The notes beneath the pieces were generated by a model. That model did not search any database, had not been told where the DNA came from, and saw only the letters and a list, made by a program, of their open reading frames with translations. Of a stretch of DNA of 64,000 nucleotides, positions 26,916-35,025 are shown piece after piece (the first letter of the stretch is position 1; each line of letters opens with the position of its first letter). The translations under genes were made by a program, and so were the position numbers. Source of the stretch: Microbacterium sp. Root180 (GTDB lineage Bacteria; Actinomycetota; Actinomycetes; Actinomycetales; Microbacteriaceae); contig NZ_LMHS01000004.1 of assembly GCF_001428485.1 (NCBI RefSeq), positions 33,686 to 97,685 of the forward strand, in the 5' to 3' direction.

Positions 26916-27830
26916 ATGCACGACCATGCGCCCGAGGGCGGCATCCGCGGAGCGAGCAACCGGCGGCTGCTCGCGATCTCGCTCGCCATCACCGGCGTCG
27001 TGATGATCGTGCAGGTCGTGGGGGCGTTCCTGTCGGGGTCGCTCGCGCTCCTCGCGGACGCGGTGCACATGTTCACGGATGCCGCGGGGCTGGTCATCGC
27101 CCTCGTCGCAGCCTCCGTCGCCGCACGTCCTGCGAACGACCGTCGCACCTTCGGCTACCAGCGCGCCGAGGTGTTCGGGGCGCTGGTGAACGGGGTCCTT
27201 CTCCTCGTGCTCTCCGTGTGGATCGCGATCGAGGGCGTGCAGCGCCTGATGAACCCGGGCGAGGTCGAGGTGGCGGGCGGACTCATGCTCGTCGTCGCCG
27301 TGGTCGGCCTGGTCGCGAACGCGGTGGCGATGTGGCTGCTGAGCTCGGCCCAGCGCCGCAGCATGAACGTGCGGGGCGCCTATCTGGAGGTGCTGGGCGA
27401 CCTCATCGGATCGGCGGCGGTGATCGTGGCCGCGATCGTGATCGTGACGACGGGGTGGGTGCAGGCCGATGCGGTCGCATCGCTGCTGATCGCCGCGATG
27501 ATCGTGCCGCGTGCCGTGGGGCTGCTGCGCGAGGTGGTGTCGGTGCTCTCCGAGTCGGTGCCCCAGGGCACGCACGTCCAGGACATCCGCCGGCACATCC
27601 TGCAGACTCCCGGCGTCGTCGACGTGCACGACATCCACGTGTGGCAGCTCACCCGTGGCGCGCCCGTGTTCACCGCCCACGTCGTGGTGGACGGCGCGTC
27701 GATGGCGGACGGGCGGGCGAGCAGCATCCTGAGCCAGCTCCAGTCGTGCCTGTCGCAGCATTTCGACGTCGAGCACTCGACGTTCCAGCTCGAGCCGGCG
27801 GGTCACGTCGAGCACGACGCCCACGCGTAG
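26916..27830 (+). CDS. Cation diffusion facilitator (CzcD/ZitB-type efflux pump)
   Basis: A 304-residue proton-coupled metal exporter. Six membrane helices lie between residues 15 and 210, with metal-site residues in LALLADAVHMFTDAAG (HxxxD, helix II) and LEVLGDLIGSAA (helix V; D, with the first position varied). The cytoplasmic C-terminal domain has VHDIHVWQLTRGAPVFTAHVVV, typical of zinc-type CDF proteins. The N-terminus is His-rich (MHDHAPEGG). A TAGCCT -10 box 6 nt before the ATG suggests leaderless expression. Zn, Co or Cd are plausible substrates; no regulator gene is adjacent. Confidence 0.92.
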   Translation: MHDHAPEGGIRGASNRRLLAISLAITGVVMIVQVVGAFLSGSLALLADAVHMFTDAAGLVIALVAASVAARPANDRRTFGYQRAEVFGALVNGVLLLVLSVWIAIEGVQRLMNPGEVEVAGGLMLVVAVVGLVANAVAMWLLSSAQRRSMNVRGAYLEVLGDLIGSAAVIVAAIVIVTTGWVQADAVASLLIAAMIVPRAVGLLREVVSVLSESVPQGTHVQDIRRHILQTPGVVDVHDIHVWQLTRGAPVFTAHVVVDGASMADGRASSILSQLQSCLSQHFDVEHSTFQLEPAGHVEHDAHA

Positions 27831-27836
27831 CGCGGA

Positions 27837-30410
27837 TCAGTCCTCCCGCCGCACCTCGGCGGGACTCTTGTCGGGGCGCAGCCCCCGCCAGCGCGGATGA
27901 CGCAGGATGCCGCCCGGGGTGAATTCGCCGTACTCGACCTCGCCGACCAGTTCCGGCCGCACCCACAGCGCGTCGCGCGCGTCGAGTGCGGGCACGCCCA
28001 CGAGCGGGTTCTCGGCGATGCGCAGGGGAGTCAGCGTGCGCAGGAGCGAGGCGAGGGTCTTGTCGCTGAAGCCGCTGCCGACGCGACCGGCGTACTGCAG
28101 GCCCTCGTCTGTCGGGATGCCGAGCAGCAGCGAGCCGAAGGTGCCGCTGCGCCCGCCCTTCCCGGGACGGATGCCGGCGATCACGACCTCCTGCGTGCGC
28201 GTGTGCTTCACCTTCAGCCACGACTCCGAACGGACGCCGCGCAGGTACCGCGACGCCGGATCCTTCACGACGACGCCTTCGAGTCGCAGCCGTTCGCTCG
28301 CGTCGAGCGCGGCATCCACGTCGTCGAAGACCGGCGGGACGGAGATCGGCGGGATCGCGTCGGCGGCGAGGGCTTCCAGGATGCCGCGCCGCTCGCGGAG
28401 GGGGAGGCCGGTGACGTCTCGGCCGGCGTGGGAGAGGACGTCGAACAGGTAGTACCGCACGGGGATGCGACGCGCCTCGCGGGCGATCTCGCCGGGCCGT
28501 TCGAGGTTCATGCGGCTCTGGAGGAGCGGGAAGCTGGGACGTCCATCCGGCTCGAGCGCGACAAGCTCTCCGTCGACCACTGCGGTCTCGGCGCCGAGGC
28601 CCGCATCGACGTCGGTGAGCTCGGGGTAGCGGTGCGTGATGTCGTTGCCGCTGCGGGCGTACAGGCGCAGGCGCTCGCCGTCCCACACGCCGACCGCGCG
28701 GATGCCGTCCCACTTGCCTTCGACCCACGGCGCGGACCAGCGTGCGGCGGCCTGGCGTGCCAGTGCCGGGGTCGCATTCGTCGACAGCATGGGGCGGAGG
28801 TCGTGCGCGTCGCCGGTCGCCGCCTGTGCGGTGCCGTGCGTTCTCTCATGTGAATTCGCGCTCACACGTCGCCGGGGTGGTTCTGCGGTGCTGTGTGAGC
28901 CGGAACTCACATGCGCTTTCGACGAGGGATCGACCCCGGAGGAGTGACGGGCTGGCTCGCGATCCGCCTGAGGGCTGGGCTCGACGGGCTCGCCGTCGGG
29001 CTGCGGCCGGCCCGCGGCATCCGTCTTCATGCGGTGGAGCAGCCACGACGACTTCTCGCCCTCGCCCTCGGTGCGGATCAGCGCCAGGCGCACGCGCCCG
29101 AGCGGGCCGCCCGGCCTCCCCTCGAGCGTCGCGATGATCTCGTCATCGCGCCACTTCTCGAGGTCGTAGCGGCCGTCGTCCCAGATCGTGACCGTGCCTC
29201 CGCCGTACTCCGCGGCGGGGATCGTTCCCTCGAACGTCGCGTAGTCCATCGGGTGGTCCTCGGTCATCACCGCGAGGTTGTTGCGCTTGTACGAGTGCGG
29301 CACGCCGCGCGGCACCGCCCAGCTCACGAGGACGCCGTCCCGTTCGAGCCGGAAATCCCAGTGCAGCCGGCTCGCGTGGTGCTCCTGGATGACGAAGGTC
29401 GGACGCTCCCCGTGGGGCTGCGCGCCGAGCGGGTTCCCGGGCACCGGCTCGGGCGTGCGGGACGCGCTGCGCTTGGCGATGTAGGACGAGAGGGGGCCGG
29501 ACTCCGCCTCGCGTCCGCCGGCGTGGTACCCGAGCGGCGCCATCGGATCGCCGATGCGCTCCATGCGCTCGAGCACCTCCTCGAAGCGCAGGTGCCGCAG
29601 CTCGGGATCGTCGAGCTCGTCCCACTCACGGGGTGCGGCGACGGTCGGCTGCATGCGGCCGCGCAGGGAGTAGGGCGCGATCGTGGTCTTCGCGCCGTTG
29701 TTCTGGCTCCAGTCGATGAGCACCTTGCCGTGCCGCTCGGTCTTCTTCATGCTGCTGACGACGAGCTCGGGGTGGTCTGCTTCGATGGCGCGCGCCATCT
29801 CCTTCGCGATCGCCGACGCCTGCTCGGTCGTCTGCCCGTCGGGCAGCGCGGTGTAGAGGTGGATGCCCTTGCTGCCGCTGGTCACCGGGTACGGCTCGAG
29901 CCCGATGTCGGTGAGCAGCGTCCGCGCCCATCCGGCGACGGCGGCGCATTCGGCCAGGCCGGCGCCCGGACCGGGGTCGAGGTCGAGCACCAGACGGTCG
30001 GCGAATCCGCGCTCGCCCGCCGGCGTGAACCGCCACTGCGGGACGTGCAGCTCGAGGCTGGCGACCTGTGCCAGGTACACGAGGGTCGGGATGTCGCCGA
30101 CCAGCGGATACTCTTTGGTGCCGGTGGAGTGGGGGATCGGCGTCCGCTTCACCCACGACGGCGCGCCGCGCTCGAGGTCCTTCGCGAAGAAGACCATGCC
30201 GGGGTCGTCGTCGGTGCCCACGCCCTCGGGCCAGCGCTTGCGCGTGACGGGGCGGCCGATCACGTGGGGGATCAGCAGCGGCGCGATGCGCGTGTAGTAG
30301 TCGATCACCTCGCCCTTGGTGGTCCCCGTCTCGGGGTACAGCACCTTGTCGAGGTTGGTGATGCGCAGACGGCGGCCGCCGACGCTCACCATGCTGGGGC
30401 CGCCGGACAT
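27837..30410 (-). CDS. ligD: Multidomain ATP-dependent DNA ligase LigD (NHEJ)
   Basis: An 857-residue protein with the mycobacterial domain order: polymerase/primase (about 10-300, LRITNLDKVLYPETGTTKGE), 3-prime phosphoesterase (about 335-470, FVIQEHHASRLHWDFRLERDG) and ATP-dependent ligase (about 555-850) with the adenylated lysine K566 in EGKWDGIR. It seals double-strand breaks with Ku. The linker between phosphoesterase and ligase (about 480-550) is low-complexity and its DNA contains two inverted copies of a 21-nt palindromic sequence. The ku gene diverges 46 bp away. Length exceeds M. tuberculosis LigD by about 100 residues, mostly linker and polymerase-side sequence. Confidence 0.95.
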   Translation of the reverse strand: MSGGPSMVSVGGRRLRITNLDKVLYPETGTTKGEVIDYYTRIAPLLIPHVIGRPVTRKRWPEGVGTDDDPGMVFFAKDLERGAPSWVKRTPIPHSTGTKEYPLVGDIPTLVYLAQVASLELHVPQWRFTPAGERGFADRLVLDLDPGPGAGLAECAAVAGWARTLLTDIGLEPYPVTSGSKGIHLYTALPDGQTTEQASAIAKEMARAIEADHPELVVSSMKKTERHGKVLIDWSQNNGAKTTIAPYSLRGRMQPTVAAPREWDELDDPELRHLRFEEVLERMERIGDPMAPLGYHAGGREAESGPLSSYIAKRSASRTPEPVPGNPLGAQPHGERPTFVIQEHHASRLHWDFRLERDGVLVSWAVPRGVPHSYKRNNLAVMTEDHPMDYATFEGTIPAAEYGGGTVTIWDDGRYDLEKWRDDEIIATLEGRPGGPLGRVRLALIRTEGEGEKSSWLLHRMKTDAAGRPQPDGEPVEPSPQADREPARHSSGVDPSSKAHVSSGSHSTAEPPRRRVSANSHERTHGTAQAATGDAHDLRPMLSTNATPALARQAAARWSAPWVEGKWDGIRAVGVWDGERLRLYARSGNDITHRYPELTDVDAGLGAETAVVDGELVALEPDGRPSFPLLQSRMNLERPGEIAREARRIPVRYYLFDVLSHAGRDVTGLPLRERRGILEALAADAIPPISVPPVFDDVDAALDASERLRLEGVVVKDPASRYLRGVRSESWLKVKHTRTQEVVIAGIRPGKGGRSGTFGSLLLGIPTDEGLQYAGRVGSGFSDKTLASLLRTLTPLRIAENPLVGVPALDARDALWVRPELVGEVEYGEFTPGGILRHPRWRGLRPDKSPAEVRRED
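28847..28913. repeat. Inverted pair of palindromic 21-mers inside the LigD linker
   Basis: The left arm (28847-28867) and right arm (28893-28913) match as inverted repeats at 18 of 21 positions around a 25-nt centre. Each arm is itself a partial palindrome of TGTGAG-type and CTCACA-type ends. The stretch is markedly AT-richer than the rest of the gene and falls in the low-complexity linker at residues 500-522, keeping the reading frame. It looks like a small mobile palindromic unit accepted in a tolerant linker. Confidence 0.65.
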
Positions 30411-30456
30411 GGGTTCAGGCTAGCCGTGACAGGCGTGACCGGTGTGTACTGGGGGG

Positions 30457-31398
30457 ATGAGAGCGATCTGGAAGGGTGCGCTGACCTTCGGTCTGGTCAA
30501 CGTCCCGGTCAAGGTGTATTCGGCGACCGAGGACCATGACGTGTCGCTGCACCAGGTGCATGCGGCCGACGGTGGGCGCATCCGGTACCAGCGGATCTGC
30601 GAGATCGACGGTGAGGTCGTGCCCTTCCAGGACATCGACAAGGCCTACGACGACGGGGACAAGACCGTCGTGCTCACGAAGGAGGACCTGGCGTCGCTCC
30701 CCTCGGAGAAGAGCCGCGAGATCGACGTCGTCGAGTTCGTGCCCAGCGAGCAGGTCGATCTGCTCACGCTCGACAAGGCGTACTACCTCGAACCGGACTC
30801 GGCCTCGCCGAAGGCCTACGTGCTGTTGCGCAAGACGCTCGAGCAGACCGATCGCACCGCGATCGTCCGGTTCTCGTTGCGCCAGAAGACCCGCCTCGCC
30901 GCGCTGCGTGTGCGCGGCGACGTGCTCGTGCTGCAGACGCTGCTGTGGGCCGACGAGGTGCGCGAGGCCGCGTTCCCGTCGCTCGATGAGACGGTGCGCA
31001 TCTCGGCGAAGGAGCTCGAGCTGTCGGCATCCCTCGTCGAGAGCTTCGCGAGCGACTTCGATCCGACGGAGTTCGCCGACGAGTACCAGGAGGAGCTGCG
31101 CATCCTCATCGACGCGAAGCTCGAGAAGGGCGACGCGCTGGACACCTCCGAGACGTTCGGCGACCGCGAGGACGAGGAGACCGGCGGCGAGGTCATCGAC
31201 CTCATGGCCGCGCTCCGGGCGAGCGTCGAACGCTCGCGCGCCGCGCGCGAGGGCAAGGGGACGGATGCCGCTCCCGCCGCCAAACCGACGGCGAAGAAGC
31301 CGGCGGCCAAGACCGCGGAGAAGTCAGCGAGCAAGACCGCCGCGAAGAAGCCGGCGGCGAAGAAGCCGGCCGCCAAGAAGACCGCCAAGGCCTCCTGA
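30457..31398 (+). CDS. ku: Ku DNA end-binding protein
   Basis: A 313-residue bacterial Ku. The core starts AIWKGALTFGLVNVPVKVYSAT and contains VSLHQVHAADGGRIRYQRIC and FVPSEQVDLLTLDKAYYLEP, all standard. It forms a ring dimer that threads on DNA ends and recruits LigD. After residue ~265 the tail is a run of Ala/Lys/Pro repeats (AKKPAAKK units), a DNA-binding extension like those of Streptomyces and mycobacterial Ku. A TGTACT box 6 nt before the ATG marks a probable leaderless start, shared across 46 bp with the divergent ligD. Confidence 0.96.
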   Translation: MRAIWKGALTFGLVNVPVKVYSATEDHDVSLHQVHAADGGRIRYQRICEIDGEVVPFQDIDKAYDDGDKTVVLTKEDLASLPSEKSREIDVVEFVPSEQVDLLTLDKAYYLEPDSASPKAYVLLRKTLEQTDRTAIVRFSLRQKTRLAALRVRGDVLVLQTLLWADEVREAAFPSLDETVRISAKELELSASLVESFASDFDPTEFADEYQEELRILIDAKLEKGDALDTSETFGDREDEETGGEVIDLMAALRASVERSRAAREGKGTDAAPAAKPTAKKPAAKTAEKSASKTAAKKPAAKKPAAKKTAKAS

Positions 31399-31423
31399 CG
31401 CCGGCTCCGGCGACCGGGGCTGA

Positions 31424-32197
31424 TCAGGCGCGCGGGGCGTCGCCGCCCTCGTGGTGGCCGTGCTCCGGGCCGCGGTCGAACACGTCGGCGTCGAGGACGA
31501 GGGCCTCGGCCTCCTGGTGGTCGGTGACCACGTCCTGGCCCTCGGCGGCGGCCTTCTTGGCCTTGCTGCGCTCGCGGAGGTAGTGCCACAGCGTGATGAC
31601 CGCGGTGCCGCCGACGGCCACCAGCAGGATGAGGTCGATGTAGTTCTCGACGAAGTCGGCGACCGGCGGGATGAACCCGATGAGGTAGCCGAACATCGTC
31701 AGGCCGAATCCCCACAGCACTGCGCCGATGAAGTTGTAGAGGGTGTACTTCCACTTGTTCATGTGGCCGACGCCTGCGGCGACGGGGGCGAACGTGCGCA
31801 CGATCGGAACGAAGCGGGCGAGGATGATCGTGAGGCCGCCGAAGCGCTCGAAGAACGCGTTGGTGCGCTCGACGTTCTTGACGCTGAAGACCCCCGACTC
31901 CTTCTTCTCGAAGACGGACGGCCCGCCCTTGTGGCCGATGTAATACCCGACTTCCCCGCCGACGAACGCGGCGAGGCCGATCATCAGCGACACCACCCAG
32001 ATGTTGACGCCGAAGATGTTGCTCGTGTTCGTCAGGAGTCCGGAGATGACCAGCAGCGTGTCGCCCGGAAGCAGGAAGCCGATGAGCAGTCCGGTCTCGG
32101 CGAACACGATGAAGCACACGACGACGAGTGCCCAGGGCCCTGCCCATTCGATGATCGCGGCAGGGTCGAGCCAGGGGATGAGGGCGATGGAGTGCAA
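31424..32197 (-). CDS. DedA family membrane protein
   Basis: A 257-residue VTT/SNARE-associated domain protein with about five hydrophobic segments. Signature parts are FAETGLLIGFLLPGDTLLVISG (residues about 31-52, with the E and the GxxxPGD motif), GGEVGYYIGHKGGPSVF, and FVPIVRTFAPVAAGVGHM with the conserved Arg. The family is linked to lipid-carrier (C55-P) recycling and membrane homeostasis. The likely start is a TTG at 32197; there is no ATG or GTG in frame before the conserved part. The C-terminus is charged and His-rich. It ends 25 bp from ku, convergent. Confidence 0.92.
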   Translation of the reverse strand: MHSIALIPWLDPAAIIEWAGPWALVVVCFIVFAETGLLIGFLLPGDTLLVISGLLTNTSNIFGVNIWVVSLMIGLAAFVGGEVGYYIGHKGGPSVFEKKESGVFSVKNVERTNAFFERFGGLTIILARFVPIVRTFAPVAAGVGHMNKWKYTLYNFIGAVLWGFGLTMFGYLIGFIPPVADFVENYIDLILLVAVGGTAVITLWHYLRERSKAKKAAAEGQDVVTDHQEAEALVLDADVFDRGPEHGHHEGGDAPRA

Positions 32198-32252
32198 GGG
32201 TCGTTCCCGTCGGTCGAGCGGTCGGCGAGGAGTCAGCGCGATGGATGCCGCG

Positions 32253-32334
32253 TGCGGAAGGTGGGACTTGAACCCACACGCCCGGAGGCACAGGAACCTA
32301 AATCCTGCGTGTCTGCCAGTTTCACCACTCCCGC
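32253..32334 (-). tRNA. tRNA-Leu (TAG)
   Basis: An 82-nt class II tRNA without encoded CCA. The anticodon stem CAGGA/TCCTG encloses the loop TTTAGGT, so the anticodon is TAG. The long variable arm (GCCTCCGGGC) and GGTTCAAGTCCC T-arm fit Leu. The acceptor stem GCGGGAG/CTTCCGC has one G-T pair. It reads the rare CUA codon. Confidence 0.95.
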
Positions 32335-32406
32335 AAGTGGGTTCAGTCTACTGACGGCGCTGGACGCGGGCTGTGGGGCTGACCCCCGGCTCGGCGGCGG
32401 GGTGTG

Positions 32407-32619
32407 TCAGCGGCGGATGCCGAAGAGGAAGTAGCTCGCCGGTCCGATCCAGTTCACGAGGATCGCCGGAATCCACACCGGCTTCGGACCGCGCACCTCG
32501 TCGGGGTCACGGTGAGCGAGGTCCCAGAACGCGAGGAACGCGAACGCCGCCTGCACAAGGCCGATCAGCCCGAGCACCGCCTTGCCCGCGGGAGCGAGTT
32601 CCTTCTTGTCGCCTGTCAT
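32407..32619 (-). CDS. Small membrane protein with PLDc_N-type domain
   Basis: A 70-residue protein with two hydrophobic helices: residues about 9-28 (AGKAVLGLIGLVQAAFAFLA) and 48-65 (IPAILVNWIGPASYFLFG), joined by a loop containing RDPDEVRGPKPVW. The WIGPASYFLFGI end is typical of the phospholipase-D nuclease N-terminal (PLDc_N) family of small membrane proteins. Function unknown. The ATG at 32619 is preferred because an upstream extension would add only charged non-conserved sequence. Confidence 0.8.
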   Translation of the reverse strand: MTGDKKELAPAGKAVLGLIGLVQAAFAFLAFWDLAHRDPDEVRGPKPVWIPAILVNWIGPASYFLFGIRR

Positions 32620-32843
32620 CGTCGCGTCCCTTCCGTCGACCTCCATCCTGCCCTGCCGGGCGCCCGACCGCACCGGGGTATCAGGATGGGGCGTGCGAGA
32701 GAGGGGACGCCTTCAGGACTCGAACGGGTTGCGACCCGACCGCCCCCAGTCCGCGGCGGCCGGCGGGAACCTCGTCCTGGGGGATGACTCGAATCAATCT
32801 CTGAGCGGACGCTCGCGAGCATCCGAGCGGCGAGCCTCGAATC

Positions 32844-33974
32844 ATGACCCCACTCACGACCTCAGCCTCCCCGTCGACCGTGACGGTCAGCCTGAGTGCG
32901 ATTCGAGCCAACACGAGGATGATGCGCGAGGTGTGTGGCACCCCGATCATGGCAGTCGTGAAAGCCGACGGCTTCGGTCTTGGTGCGATCCGCGTCGCGC
33001 GAGCCGCGGTGTCCGGTGGCGCGACGGAGTTGGGAGTCGCCACCATCGACGAAGCTCTGACCTTGCGAGCGGCGAGCCTGGAGGAGCCCATTCTCGCGTG
33101 GATGCTTCACGACGGGGCACGGGTAGGAGAAGCACTGGACGCGAAGATCCGTCTCTCTCTGACACGTCGCGCGCAGGTCGCTGAAGTCGCTCGGCTGGCC
33201 GCGGGGCTGGGCGTGGTCGCGGAGATCGAACTCGAGGTCGAAACGGGCATGCACCGATCCGGATGCAGCGAAGCCGACTGGGATGCGACGCTCGATGAAG
33301 CGAGACGAGCGGAGGCGTCGGGATGGGTGAGGGTCATCGGTGTATGGACCCACTTGTCTGGATGCAGCCCCGCGCACTTCACGGAACCGCTCGAGACGCT
33401 CGGACGTGCGGCGGATCTCGCCCGGCGGAAGGGGTTGCGCCCGCGCGTGCACGCCGCGGCATCTCTCGCGGCCACCATCGACCCCCGCACTCGCCTGGAT
33501 CTCGTTCGGCTTGGAGCATCGCTTGTCGGCATCGAACCCGTGCGAGCGGACCCCGTCGGGTTGCATCCAGCGATTCGCTGGGAATCACACATCACGCAAC
33601 TCCATGACGTGCGTGAGGGGGCCTTGGTCGGGTATGGCAGACATCGAATCGACAGCCCCAGACGACTGGCATTGATCCCCGTCGGTTACGCGGACGGTGT
33701 TCCGCGTCGGGCGTCACCCACCTTGGGAGTGCTGACGAGGACCGGGCACAAGCTGCCGTTCATCGGCACGATCTCCATGGATCACGCGGTCGTCGACATC
33801 GGGGACCTGGAGGTCTCACCAGGGGAGGCGGTGGTGCTGATCGGCGATCCCCTCCGGGGAGAACCTGGGCTCGCGGACTGGGCCGATGCGCTGGACACCA
33901 TCGAACAGGAGATTCTCACCGGTCTCGGGGACCGCGTCGCGCGAGTCGAGAGCACCAGCGCATGGCCCGCGTAG
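32844..33974 (+). CDS. Alanine racemase-like PLP enzyme
   Basis: A 376-residue fold-type III racemase. The PLP lysine is K40 in MAVVKADGFGLGA, and the second catalytic residue is Y282 in PVGYADG; FIGTISMDHAVVDIG matches the CMD loop. The usual KADAYGHG motif is changed to KADGFGLG. It overlaps the next gene, a D-Ala-D-Ala ligase homologue, by 13 nt, so the two probably make and use a D-amino acid. G+C and codon choice are lower than in neighbours (more third-position A and T), suggesting acquisition. No Shine-Dalgarno is obvious. A 13-bp direct repeat (GAGCGGCGAGCCT) sits at 32825 and again at 33067. A housekeeping alr is expected elsewhere; D-serine or another substrate cannot be excluded. 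Confidence 0.88.
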   Translation: MTPLTTSASPSTVTVSLSAIRANTRMMREVCGTPIMAVVKADGFGLGAIRVARAAVSGGATELGVATIDEALTLRAASLEEPILAWMLHDGARVGEALDAKIRLSLTRRAQVAEVARLAAGLGVVAEIELEVETGMHRSGCSEADWDATLDEARRAEASGWVRVIGVWTHLSGCSPAHFTEPLETLGRAADLARRKGLRPRVHAAASLAATIDPRTRLDLVRLGASLVGIEPVRADPVGLHPAIRWESHITQLHDVREGALVGYGRHRIDSPRRLALIPVGYADGVPRRASPTLGVLTRTGHKLPFIGTISMDHAVVDIGDLEVSPGEAVVLIGDPLRGEPGLADWADALDTIEQEILTGLGDRVARVESTSAWPA

Positions 33975-34951
33975 TCGTACTCGCGGGAGGCGGTACCTCC
34001 GAGCACGCTGTCTCTCTGGCGTCGGGAGCCGACGTCGCAGACTCACTGCGCACGATGCACGACGTGATCTCGATCACCATCGACCCTGTCGGGAGGTGGC
34101 TCGCCGGGAACTCCGACCACCCAGGGCCAGCCCCGTCCTCTGTCATCGATCTACAGCCGGAGGACATCGTGTTCCCGGTGCTTCACGGCGGTTGGGGGGA
34201 GAACGGCGGCCTCCAGCGCGAACTCCACCATCGCGGAATCCGCTACGTCGGGTGCGATTCCGCTGCCTGCGAGATCGGAATGTCGAAGCGCGCCACAGCG
34301 CGCACCGCTGCCCAGCACGGGGTGCGCACGATCCCCACACGAATCATCCGGCGACACGAGTACTTCGCTGATGTCGGCCTCGTTGCGAGCGCTTTGGCGA
34401 GAGCAGCGAGTTTCCCGCTGGTCGTCAAGCCTGACAGCGGGGGTTCCAGCGTCGGGGTGTACGTCGTCCACAATGGCCGCGAAATGCGAAACGCGCTCAA
34501 CGCCGCATTCGAGCTCGACGACGTCGTGCTTCTGCAACCCTTGATCGTCGGCGCCGAAGTCAGCGTGGGAGTGTGGAGCGGAGCGGATGGGGTTCTCCGA
34601 GTTTCGGGAGCTTCTCTCCTGCACCTGCCGTCCGGCGTCGACGCATTCAGCTATGAGCATAAGTACGCGGGGGCGGGGGGATGGCTCGAGATCCCTGCGG
34701 CCATCTGCGAACCGGCGTCCACGAAGTTGACCGACGCGGCCCTGCGGACTGCCCGCGCCGTCGGCGTCGTCGGCCTGTCTCGGATCGACTTCTTCCTGGT
34801 CGACGACCAGCCGGTCCTCAACGAGATCAACACTCTGCCTGGGCTTCGCCGAGAGTCCCACTTCCCCCGCCTGATAGCCGCGGCCGGCACGTCCTACGAT
34901 GACCTGCTCGCCGGCTTGGTCGAACAAGCCATGACGCGCAACGAACGCTGA
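33962..34951 (+). CDS. D-alanine--D-alanine ligase-like ATP-grasp enzyme
   Basis: A 329-residue ATP-grasp ligase. Family marks are GGGTSEHAVSLASG (residues 9-22), LHGGWGENGGLQ (74-85, with GEN for the usual GED), VVKPDSGGSSVGV (154-166) and LNEINTLPG (286-294) with metal ligands. The omega loop reads SYEHKY (230-235); its K-Y pair aligns with Lys215-Tyr216 of E. coli DdlB, which favours a D-amino acid rather than D-lactate as second substrate, though A214 is replaced by His. It overlaps the racemase gene by 13 nt and shares its lower G+C. Likely role: an alternative or resistant route to the D-Ala-D-X dipeptide of cell-wall precursors. Confidence 0.9.
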   Translation: MARVVVLAGGGTSEHAVSLASGADVADSLRTMHDVISITIDPVGRWLAGNSDHPGPAPSSVIDLQPEDIVFPVLHGGWGENGGLQRELHHRGIRYVGCDSAACEIGMSKRATARTAAQHGVRTIPTRIIRRHEYFADVGLVASALARAASFPLVVKPDSGGSSVGVYVVHNGREMRNALNAAFELDDVVLLQPLIVGAEVSVGVWSGADGVLRVSGASLLHLPSGVDAFSYEHKYAGAGGWLEIPAAICEPASTKLTDAALRTARAVGVVGLSRIDFFLVDDQPVLNEINTLPGLRRESHFPRLIAAAGTSYDDLLAGLVEQAMTRNER

Positions 34952-35025
34952 CGCCCCGCTCGGCCGAGCGCCGCACCTGTGGATAACTTCGGGATGACGC
35001 TTGCCCGTCTTGCAAGGATGCATGC

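Noticed and set aside
32680..32843. A possible tRNA remnant or att site before the racemase gene
   Set aside because: A GACTCGAA-like T-loop motif is present, but the stem does not pair and no cloverleaf or integrase can be found. It remains as plain intergenic sequence with lower composition.
34978..34987. DnaA-box-like TGTGGATAAC before tadA
   Set aside because: It is a single exact match with no cluster, no AT-rich unwinding region and no dnaA or dnaN nearby. It is probably chance.
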